From positions 434,001 to 498,000 of the forward strand of contig JAWWNJ010000065.1 in NCBI GenBank assembly GCA_037176885.1: a stretch of 64,000 bases of DNA. The letters run 5' to 3'. The notes beneath the pieces are model-generated. The model had not been told where the DNA came from, made no database searches, and saw only the letters and a list, made by a program, of their open reading frames with translations. This DNA comes from Favolaschia claudopus. Taxonomy: Eukaryota; Basidiomycota; Agaricomycetes; Agaricales; Mycenaceae. Both the position numbers and the translations under genes were made by a program. Numbering within the stretch: position 1 is the first letter of the stretch; every line of letters starts with the position of its first letter. Positions 53,302 to 63,300 of this stretch are shown here, in pieces.

Positions 53302-55033
53302 CTACTTATTTCTATCATAATCGTGCATGAACTCATGGTTATCGTTGGGAGAATAAAAGTAACGGAACATTGTAACAGCTTCAACCTGTGACCAGCCTCC
53401 CCATGCTGCAACCATATCAGCAGACCAGCGCTTGACTTTGATTCTATACTGACATCCACCGCGGCGGAAAGAGTGGGTGCCGTACAGAGCCCACGAAGAG
53501 TAGCCGAGACCTTGTAAATCTCGAGAAAGGGAGCGGCTCAGAGCACTCGCCGTCTTTAGAAATTTACAGCTCGGTCAGAAATACCTTGGGAATATTAATT
53601 GGCAACACTGAAATCTTACCAATGGTTGACTCTGCATCACGGCTCCCTGTGCTGTAACATGCAGAAACAGTGGCCCTGTTTTCTTAATCTCCGGACCGTA
53701 GAGAGACGTTAACAAAATAAAGGCTCGTACTGGACAAATCGTTGGGTCACCGTCATTAGCATGCAGCCTCCCAGAATGAAGAAGTCCTGTTTGATTCTGC
53801 TTGCGGGTATTCAGACTGATGTCAATATACCGCCCTATGAAATAATTCATACAGTGTTTACTCGCTGAACGGAGACCTACTTTCACCTGGAATTTTGTCG
53901 AAATTCTCAAAGCGCAGTTTGATTACAGTCGAAGCTGTCATAGCCCATAGCTCCCATAACCCATAATCTCCCTTAACCCATACATTTTTGGGGGTTTTTG
54001 ACCGGTTTTTGGCTGGGATAACCCATAAATTTGCCATATCCCATAGCTTTTTGGCCCTACCGAGGGCTATGGGTTATGACAGCTTCGACTGTACTTCGTC
54101 GATGCGCAGAAGCATCAACCATGCAAGAAGATAGGCAACCTGAAATTTATTCGGCATGTAAGTGAGATAAAGCTTCAAATACTTACATATCTGATGATTC
54201 CTGCACGCCGCTGGGCAAGAGTGAGGTCTTTATCTACACAGTGCTCATATAACCGGTGTATGTCTTCCAGGGCAAGCGCGCGTGCAGACGAAGAAACCTC
54301 TCCGGATTTTGCCTTGGTTTTTTCGAGACCCACCAGAAATGGATGAATAGCCAATATTAGCAAGAGGGACGGACCATGTATTTGTAACTGAATCGAGCCG
54401 CCATTCCATCAAACTCTCATTTGGGCGAAGATGTTTATACCACATTGTCAGCGCTGCTCGCGTTGAGACAGCGGTTGAATACTATGGTTGAGAACCTGAG
54501 CATGAACGAGGCAGAGCAACACAAGAGGCTCACCTTCCGGCCTTCAAAACCCTCTTCCACAGGTCCGCACTTCTGCGTGATGAATGCAGCAATATCGCGC
54601 GGAGTTTGCTCATCAACGCGTTTAGAATCCCACAATTTGTTGCGCCGTAAATGGAAGCAAATGTAGTGTCGGATGATTCTAGGAGGAGAAATTTAGATAG
54701 AGTAAATCACTGGATGGTTTGTTCTATCTTACAGCACATGTCCGTTGCGCGTACCCTCCGTGATGCTTGCCTTTGTCATTTTTGCGGCATATCTGGCAGC
54801 CTCGTCGTTGATTTGGTCCTCGGGAAAATCATCCAAATTCTGGGATATCAAATCTTGAACGTGTTCGAGCAATGAGTCTGCATCTTCAAGGTCAAGAAGG
54901 CAGAGCTCCTCTTCAATCTTCCACACAAATCAATTCCCCCGTCGACAATTGAAACTGAGCTGGAAGAACTTACCTCTTCATCCGTAGGTTTAGACTGGTC
55001 TTGAGATACTGCTGGAGCTCCCTGGGTCACCAT
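53302..55033 (-). pseudogene. Crypton-like tyrosine recombinase, right copy, interrupted
   Basis: Proposed exons from the ATG at 55033: 55033-54974, 54917-54733, 54678-54534, 54481-54374, about 54336-54186, then 54140-53880 (split by a MITE), 53860-53617 and 53530-53302. The first four join in phase. Encoded features: an acidic helical N-terminus (LLEHVQDLISQNLDDF), a core-binding part (WYKHLRPNESLMEWRL, VGLEKTKAKSGE), box I (LLRIDEV), box II (YGTHSFRRGGCQY), a Trp in AAWGGWSQVEAV, and the tyrosine segment MFRYFYSPNDN. All catalytic motifs are intact. A 166-bp MITE sits inside the box I exon, directly after LRIDEV. The donor after NTW is GTCCGT, which is unusual, so a small deletion is possible there. 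Confidence 0.8.
53926..54091. mobile_element. MITE of the ATAACCCATA family in the box I exon
   Basis: 166 bp. CAGTCGAAGCTGTCATAAC ends are perfect inverted copies. TA at 53924-53925 and 54092-54093. Removing it and one TA restores the recombinase frame. Confidence 0.92.
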
Positions 55034-56469
55034 GGTGGGGGTTGAAAAGGAGAGTGAGACTTGAGAAGTAAGACGAGTCCGTGTCTCAGAACACACAAAA
55101 CTAGCCTTGGGCACGCGTTTTTGACGCGTTAAAATCGTGAGAGCCCTAAAGTGTTTTTCATGAGGTAAGAAGAGGTAAAAAAGACTGGAAATTTGTCGCG
55201 TTCCCGCCGATTTTACCCCCCAAATGATGAATCTGAGTATTACAACACCTCAAAATAATCCGCTTTGCCGAGAATTTCAGTGGTTGTGGGCCTGAAAGTG
55301 TTCAGAGAAATGTCTAAGTACTAGTTGAGACTAGAACACACCTTATACTACCAGCGAAACACACTAGTCTGCTATCCCGTGACCGTGTTTCGTCTTACAC
55401 GTCAACGAAGGGATGGTGTCGAAGAACCGTAGAAGCCGAGACCGGGCGCACAAAGCCGTGCACGGCTCCACTACCGCTCCCCGAGGCGATTCGGATCGTC
55501 CGGTGGCAAAAGCAGCTGCACAAGGTGAATGCAGCGTGAATTGACCCACTGCAGCTTCACCGGCGGCGATATTTGGTAAATTTTCGATCCGGCGCTGCGC
55601 GCCGGGTTCCAATTCGGCAAAGAACCGGGCTCACCTTGACCGCGACGGCATTGGTGCATGGAAAGCAAAGGGTGGCTGCATCTATTTTAAATGATTAGTG
55701 TGATTGGCCCGGTTTCCCTACAAATCGCGGTTAGAACAAATGTCAATGAGTTCAAAATTCCCGAACAAATTTTCTTTCCGAAGGGCTCACATACAGAGCT
55801 TTGGGTTCGGTGCTACACACCGTTGTTTTCTGGACAGTAAGAGACAAGAAAGGAAAAGTAATTGAATTTCTTCTCGGTGCTACGCGCCGTACAACCACGT
55901 AAATGCTGAGCCGTATGGTGGCGGGAAACTTTAAATCGGAGATGAAATAGTGGAGTAAAGACCTGAATAGAGTGAGCGCAAAGATCTACGAACAGCTGGA
56001 GCACTCAATTATTTCAGAGTCCTAATTACTTCTCAACACCGCTCGGCTGTACAGTGCCGACGATTCGGGATGCGAAGAAGCAGCACAAGGTGAACACAGC
56101 GTAGAATTACGCGCGTTGACAGTGTGCGGCTTCAGACGGCACTTCTCGAGATAGAAACTCAGGACGAATAATTTTTCTTTCGGCGCTTCGCGCTGTCAGA
56201 GAATTTGTGTCCGGCGTTACGCGCCGGCAGTTGCTCCATGCCGCCGATATTTCGTCGCACCGGCATTTGCTGGATCTCATAGCTGCACAGAGTTAGGATA
56301 GAGAGCTGACTCCGTGGGCAAATACGAAAATCTAGTCAAAACCAAGAAAATGAACAGCAGCCGAAGATACACTCAAATAATTTTTTCACGGCGCGTAGCG
56401 CCGTGAATAGTCTGGCGACGATGTGTAGCGCTATAAGGATTTTGAATCGCCGCACTTCTATAAAGCATA
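55034..56469. other. Right-arm segment missing from the left arm; recurrent small hairpins
   Basis: No gene recognised. A short palindrome of the type CGGCG-TAC-GCGCCG recurs at 55589, 55808, 55875, 56181, 56211 and 56387 in slightly different versions. This segment forms most of what the left arm lost. It lies upstream of the recombinase start, so it could hold its promoter. Confidence 0.5.
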
Positions 56470-57210
56470 CACGCTTTACATCGTGCTTGATTCCTGGAAC
56501 ACCTGCAATTTTTTCCGGGTAATTAGGAAGCATTTAGCAGCTCAAACGGGCGAAGACGCACCAATAGCAGCCGTTACGTTCTGATGCGCTAGTCCGCGAG
56601 TTCGGAGGAACGAGGCAAGGCGGGGTTGAGGCGGGTTGAGGCGTCAACGTTGTTGTGGATATCATCGAGAGCATCGAGACGCTAATGGAAGTCTTCTCTT
56701 GGAGTCACCGTTGCGACCGGCCGCGGAGAGCAGAGTACAGTTGTCCGCGGCTCCTATAAGGTTGCTGAATCTAATCTGTGCAAATTATCTAGCATGCCCC
56801 CTGGAAAGCAATAACTTAAATTTTGCGTGCCCCATAGGTAGCTAAGGCTCGTTTCTGTTCATGGAGTACACAGGCAAGGCGGTCCGACGGCCCTACCTCG
56901 AACGAACCGGTCCATAGTGGCAGTTTGAGGTAAAAGAATGTCGCCTTCCATCGGACTTCAGAAAGTTGAGTATAGCAGCCTTCTTGCTCAGGAACTCTTG
57001 TACAGTTCGAAAGAGTCGACTCGTAGCTTGCCGCCAGTACCGAAATCGTCCCCAGAGGTCCAGCAAAACGAAAGATATTGGTTGTTGTATGTTGGCAGGA
57101 AGATCATTTCCGTCACACGTGTCTGGGGGCTTCGGCCGAAAGTAGTGCGATGACAGCACATCTATTTGTCAACGTATCTCAGGTCTATCTAAGGGTTGCT
57201 TAATTGCTGC
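56470..57210. repeat. Right inverted arm, noncoding part
   Basis: Inverted relative of 44403-45750 (without the MITE). Matching phrases include GCGTCTCGATGCTC, GAGCCTTAGCT, ACCGCCTTGCCTG and GCCCCCAGACACGTGTGAC. Confidence 0.7.
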
Positions 57211-58336
57211 AAATAATTGAGAAGCGTCTACTAGCATTCAAGAGGCTTCAATCTTTTTTAAACCGCTCTCTAGCCAGTGGTGAGTTTCCTTTTAGCTTTT
57301 CTTTCTCCCCGGCAATATACTGACGGAGTTCGAAATACACGATCCGACGCGGCAGGGCACAACATGCACAATCACGGATCTTTGCCCCGACTTTCCTCTC
57401 AAGTCCGAACAATCCGAACCGACTTCAATTTCAACGCAACATTGAATTCAGTGATCGACTGCTTTCCCTCTTGCTGGTTGCCTAGATTGCTTTGCTCTCA
57501 CTGACTCTCATATCCCTCAACCAGAACACTGGACAGGAGCAGCGTACCTCCTCATCAAACCCCATCACTGCAAAGTCGCCGTGTCTAACTCAAGTTTAAC
57601 TTGCACTCGCCGCCGTACCACCGCACCAAATATATGCTACGCTAGAGTTCTCGGCATCTCTGCTTCCTTTCCTTTTAGTTCGCTTCGAGTCGATTGAATT
57701 CAAGTCCTCTATAATTGCTTCAAATCTTCCAAGTCCCAATAATCAAGTCATTTTACCTTGTCCAGCCCTATAACTATGCTATAACCAGTGATTCCTGCGG
57801 TGCATATTCTGGGTATGTTGATATCTCTACTCCTGTCAACCTGGCATCGTTTCGAAGCTGCTTCCGACTCTATCTGCGTCACAACATTATACATAGTAGG
57901 TGGTAGTCTCTCCTAGACAGACGCTCTATGTACTTGAGCTCGGTGCCCTCGCTACATAGAAGTAGGTGGGGGTTTCCATTCTCACTCTCTGTGGATGCTA
58001 TAACTTAATGACTTGGGAATTCATAACTCCTTCACAGTCTGGACATAATATGAGGAGTCCCCCCAAACAATAGTGCGCTTCCGCTTGTACATCAATGAGT
58101 ATTGGGTGATTTCCTCAGCATATATCCTATTTTTGAGCCCTGTGAGCACTGAGCAACTTTGGCGGCTTCAACAAGCGCTGACTGCCGCGAAGGCGGCTTC
58201 ACAATGATGCTTTGAATAATTTTGACATGCGGAATTTTGTGTCGATGTTTCCGGAGCTCAGTAATTCATCCTTTTTAAATTTTGCCTTGGTTGAAAACCT
58301 CTGGATGAAAATATGGAATAAGACAAGCGGAGTATA
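57211..58336. other. No gene recognised
   Basis: Short frames only. A plus stretch at 57300-57500 is pyrimidine-rich, with TTCCGAAC-like phrases. No repeat ends found. Confidence 0.3.
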
Positions 58337-58484
58337 CAGTCGAAGCTGTCATAACTCATAGCTCCCATAACCCATAATCTCCCTTAACCCATACATTCTT
58401 GGGGGTTTTTGACCAGTTTTTGGCTGGGATAACCCATAAATTTGTCATATCCCATAGCTTTTTGGCCCTACCGAGGGCTATGGG
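58337..58484. mobile_element. MITE of the ATAACCCATA family, right end lost
   Basis: Begins CAGTCGAAGCTGTCATAAC like the copy at 53926 and is about 95% like it until GGGCTATGGG. The last 18 bp of the right terminus are missing. Confidence 0.85.
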
Positions 58485-58761
58485 TCTGGCATGGGGCTGA
58501 TGCAGTGGGTGTGGCCTGCTCAAGCCCCTGCAATTATTCCCAGTGCCGCCGTCAGTGGCCGGAGCGCGGGGACCGGCGGACCGGCAATTCAGGTATCTGG
58601 ATACCGGTATTTACCACCGCCATCAGTATCGAGCCTGAATTCACGGTTTCCTGCTCCCCCTCTTTACTTTTTGCTTCCGGAAATTTCCGGCATGTATTCT
58701 ACTATGTAGTATTATGTAATGTATAACTCTACCAAAAAACTTTTGAATCTGCGAGGAGGAA

Positions 58762-58964
58762 TGTGACGGATCGGCGTTCGCATCCGCTCACGGCGAGATC
58801 TGCCCGTGTCGTCCCCATGACTCCACGCACACAGCCTCGATCTTCCTGTATAAGTACTTAGTTTAGTTCTTGTCGTAGTAGCTTTTCCCTTGGTCAATTT
58901 AGTACTTACACCAGTTCTCTCTTGCCTGTGTGCCGGAACTCGACTCCCCCTCGCTTCTGTCACA
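58762..58964. mobile_element. Solo LTR, 203 bp
   Basis: Ends TGTGACGGATCGG and CTTCTGTCACA. The 5-bp duplication AGGAA flanks it (58757-58761 and 58965-58969). No internal sequence. Same family as the interrupted LTR at 34499. Confidence 0.85.
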
Positions 58965-59561
58965 AGGAAGGTATGAAAAGACGGTTACCGGAACATCAAA
59001 GTCAGCGATCCCGCAACATATCCCAATGTTCTGACTTCCCTCTTCACCGTTTAAACCCGGGAAACTTGGGGAGAGCTCCTACAGCATGCCAAATACCTCG
59101 GACAAGCTCAGATAGTTTTACCAGTACGTCGTCGTCGCGCACTGGAGGGGAGGGTTTGTCAGTCACAGAATGTCACAGCTTGGATCAATCTCGGCCCTGA
59201 TCGAAATGATCCTTGCACTCCAAGTCGGAAAAATCTAGTTTTGCTTGTGGCGGCTTGGGCTGGGTCCCAAGCCACTACAAGGTCGTAAGCGGAGTGTGGC
59301 TTATGACGCATAGTTTCGGGATTATGGAGTCTCCCAATCCACGCGACGGCTTCTAATCCACTCCAAGGAATTACGGTATTTCAAGCTGCCGCAAGCTCGC
59401 AATCCACCTCACCTGCCCAATACCAGTATAGTAGGCACATATTTTCCCTCTATTCACAACGAGAACAAGGGTTTCAACGAAGTTTATATTGACTCTGTGA
59501 AATCGAAATAATAATATATCATTTGCTGTACCGTTCAATACTGTCCCTCTTTCCACCGCAA
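58965..59561. other. No gene recognised
   Basis: Short frames. It ends at the LTR border; CGCAA at 59557-59561 would be one half of the target duplication of the gypsy element. Confidence 0.35.
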
Positions 59562-59899
59562 TGTAACGGTGCTGGGTGCTCCGTTAGGGAAGAGCTGAAG
59601 CGAGAGCTGAGGACAGGTCGAGGACGAGGGGAGACAATAGAGACGAGGAGGAGCGGGGCAATATTACGGGTGTTGAGAAGACAAAAGCTGTAAACTACAT
59701 GGCTGCGAATATATGTATCCTTCCAAACCCGACTCATCCGAATATTCGTACGTATTGTAACTATGACTATCTACGCCGGGTGCGTCAAAACCTCGCCAAG
59801 AAAACCCAGTGGGAGAAACTCGAGCGGAGGGAAAAAGCTACCGGCCTACAAACGGGTTGTATTGACCGTATCCCCGTACCTCTACACCGAGCCGTTACA
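59562..59899 (-). repeat. 3' LTR of the Ty3/gypsy element, 338 bp
   Basis: On the minus strand it begins TGTAACGG and ends CCGTTACA, an exact 8-bp inverted pair. It is preceded by the purine tract GAGGGGGGATAA, which overlaps the end of the reading frame. The opposite LTR lies beyond the right edge of the window. Confidence 0.88.
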
Positions 59900-60322
59900 T
59901 TATCCCCCCTCAAGCGCCGGACGAAGGAGGAGCGCGGAAATTGAAGTTGAAAGGGGAGGTGCGCGTGGCTTGACAATATGAACAGGGTCGAGGCGTTCCG
60001 CGGGTCGAGAGACGCGTCCTCTACGAGTGGTGGTAGAGGTTGGAGCGACGTAGTTGGAGCAAAGGTTTTGTCGTAAAGGTGGAGGTGTTGGAGTACGACG
60101 AGTTGCGGGAGGTACAGCAGTAGTGGTGGGAGGTAAAGTCGGTTCAGAAGGAGCTATAGGAAGAGAAACATCAGTAGTGCTATCAGGTGGAGGATCGTTC
60201 ACCGGATAAGTCCGCTCAAGGACAACGCGTTGAGGACGAGGAGCACGAGGGTGACGGCGATGAAACCGTTCAAGCAATTCGTCGGCGGTATGGGGGATGT
60301 CGGAGAGAGGAACCCAAGCGTC
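59900..60322 (-). pseudogene. Continuation of the gypsy pol frame after an internal stop
   Basis: In the same frame as the 1178-codon frame upstream. It starts DAWVPLSDIPHTADELLE, then RFHRRHPRAPRPQRVV, the second half of a chromodomain, and runs as a proline-rich tail to a stop at 59900 just before the purine tract. The only thing separating it from pol is TAA at 60323-60325. Without the stop, the chromodomain would be whole. Confidence 0.8.
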
Positions 60323-63300
60323 TTATTCCTCTGATGTGTCGCGGTAATGAACCAGATACTCGTAGCGGTGACCAGTCTTCCGAGCATCACGAATAGCTGC
60401 AATTTGAGTCGCAGGATCATCGTCGGGGGCTAGTTCAAAGGGTTGCGGATCAGCGTGCACATGGAAGTTAGAGGGATCTTCGTAGGGTTCAAGAAGAGAA
60501 ACATGGAAAACAGGATGAAGGCGAGAAAGGTAAGCGGGGAGACGCAGCTTAAAGGCCCTGGTTCCAACGGCGCGTTCTACTGGGTAAGGACCGAGACGGC
60601 GATGATCGAGTTTGCCGGACGGTCGAGTAGTTTTGATGTTGCGTCGGAGGAGCCAAACGAGACGGCCAGGCTGGATGTCGGGCATGGGGTCATGGCGGCG
60701 GTTGAAAGCACGAGATTGAACCTCTTGAGCGTGCTCCAATTCAGCGCGTAACTCCGCATGAATGCGTTCGAGTCGAGTCGCAAGGTCGGCGGCAGCAGGA
60801 ACAGGGGAAGGAGAGTTCTCCGTGATACGAGGTTCGAAGGTTGGATGGAATCCGGTATTAGCGAAGAAAGGAGACTGTTTGGTAGATGAGTTCTCGGAAT
60901 TGTTGAACGCGAACTCAGCGAGAGGAAGATAATCGACCCAGTCATCCTGTTGGTAGGAGACATAGGCGCGAAGGTAAGTCTCGAGCGTCTGGTTGGTACG
61001 CTCAGTGAGACCGTCGGTTTGAGGATGATACGCCGTAGATGTGCGCGCATCAACTTGTAAAAGACGAGTGAGCTCTGACCAAAATTGGGAAATGAAGAGT
61101 GCACCGCGATCGGAGATTATAGACTCGGGAAGTCCGTGGTAGCGAAAAATCCGATCGAGGAGGAGCCAGGCAAGCTCAGGAGCAGTCATCGATTTCTTGC
61201 AGGGGATGAAATGAGCAGCACGAGTGAGTCGATCACAGACAACGAAAATCGAATCGTAACCATGCGAATCGGGGAGTTTAACGATAAAGTCCATAGAAAT
61301 TGAGAGCCAAGGACGAGTCGGGATATCGAGAGGTTGTAAAGGCCCATAGGGACGGTGTCGGATGGCCTGGATCCGATGGCAGACATCACACGCGTGGACG
61401 TAACCTCGCACGCGAGTGTACACTCCTGGCCACGAATAATCCCTTTGAACATTTTGAAGGGTACGCGTACGGCCAGGGTGTCCTGCAATTACAGAGTCAT
61501 GACGTGAGCGCAGAACATCTGTACGAAGAGGTTCAGGAACGAAAAGACGCCCCTTGTGGAATACCATCCCGCGTTCGGCGGCAAAGTCGGGATCGCCTTG
61601 AGCGAGAGCCTCGCGCCACTCTTGATCAACCTCCCAGGCATCTTGGAAGCGCTTAAGGAGTTCGGACGAGTTGATCGAGAGCGTGGTAAGGGCGGAAAGG
61701 GTAGCCGAAGGTGGAGGAAGGGAGGATTCCGACGGCGGAAGAGTACGATCTGGGAACAGAAACTCAGTGTGGTAGGGCTTGAGAAGCGTTTTAAACTGCG
61801 CTTCGAAGGCCTCATCCCCCTTCCGAGGGACGAAGTCCGGACGACGCGAAGGAGCGTCAGCAACGTTCTTAGCACCAGGAGCCCAAGAGAGTTTGAAGTC
61901 GAACTCGGAGAGAAACATAGACCAGCGGACCTGACGGCGATTGAGAACACGAGTAGACATAAAATACTCGAGATTCTTGTGATCAGAGATTACCGACACC
62001 GGGAACTTGGTGCCGATAAGCCAGGCGCGCATGTCGCGGAGAGATTCCACAACAGCAAGAAGCTCTTTGTCGTAAATCTCGTAGTTGATTTCGGAGGGAG
62101 CGAATTTCCGAGAGAAGAAAGCAACAGGGTGAAGGACGCCGTCGTCGTCGGGTTGCTGAAGAACACCAGCGCAAGCAAAGTCGGAAGAATCAGTTGCCAG
62201 AGTAGAAGGTCGAGTTGGGTCGAAGTGACGGAGAACAGGAGCAGAGAGGAGCGCGGATTTGAGTTTATTGAAAGCGTCCCGCGCCAGATCAGAGAATACG
62301 AAAGCAACATTCTTCTTGGTAAGAGAAGTCAGTGGAACGGTTATGAAAGAATAATGATCAACGAAGCGTCGGTAAAAATTTGTAAAGCCCAAAAACGACT
62401 GGATGTCCTTGACGGATCGAGGCTCTGGCCATTCCCGAATGGTGTCGAGCTTCTTGAGGTCCATCTTGATACCATCCGCGCCGATAACATAACCGAGGTA
62501 GTTAACCTCGGACCGGTCGAAGACACACTTCTCCGGGTTGGCAAAGAGGCGCGCTCCTTGAAGCCGGTCAAGCACTTTCTTGACGTGCTCGTCATGTTCT
62601 TCCTGGGAACGAGAGAAGATCAGAATATCGTCAAGATAAACAACACAGAAAATATCAAGATAATCGCGCAGCGTATCCATGATGAAGGCTTGGAAGGTGG
62701 ACGGCGAATTCGAAAGACCGAAGTTCATGACGAGAGTTTCGAACAGGCCTAGTGGGGTACGAAAGGCTGTCTTCCACTCATTGCCCTCCTTGATTCGGAC
62801 AAGGTTGAAGGCGTTCTTGAGATCAATGACGGAGAAAACCTTGCAACCACGAGTCCTGCAACCACGAGTCCTGTCAAGAAGATCGTCAATAAGAGGTAAA
62901 GGATAGCGGTTCTTTTTTGTGATAGAATTTAAACCGCGATAGTCAACACAGAGTCGGAGATCGCCAGATTTTTTCCGAGCAAAAAGGATAGGCGCAGCCG
63001 CAGGAGAAGTAGAGCGTCGGATGAAGCCCTTCTTGAGGTTATCGTCGAGATATTTAGCCAGAGCGTCGCGTTCTTCCTGAGAAAGTCGATACATTGGACC
63101 AAATGGTGGAGTTTTGCCTTCTTCAATGTCGATTGAGAGGTCGTAAGGCCGGTGCGGGGGTAGAGCATCCACTTCGATGTCAGAGAAGACAGTCGAAGCC
63201 CAGGGCATATATTTGGCAGGGAGAGCGCGCAGCGCAGAGTCGTCATGAGGGTCGTCAGGAAAGTCGGGACCGAGATCAGAGTCGAGAGTCGAAGGCGTCG

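Larger units (their letters stand above)
44403..57210. mobile_element. 12.8-kb inverted structure carrying two tyrosine recombinase genes
   Basis: The outer arms are inverted relatives. CGGCCGAAGCCCCCAGAC lies at 44465 and, inverted, at 57121-57138. Further inward the matches include ACCGCCTTGCCTG with GAGCCTTAGCT (45270 and 56840) and GCGTCTCGATGCTC (45615 and 56670). The likeness extends through the recombinase gene and into its convergent partner. The left arm has lost about 2.1 kb present on the right (54340-56470). Between the arms lies a 4.5-kb pyrimidine-rich centre. It could be one large transposon with very long terminal inverted repeats, or two copies of a Crypton-like element in inverted orientation. 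No target duplication was found. Confidence 0.65.

Noticed and set aside
61556..62752. 398-codon plus-strand frame
   Set aside because: Antisense shadow of the gypsy reverse transcriptase and RNase H, which carry the catalytic motifs on the minus strand.
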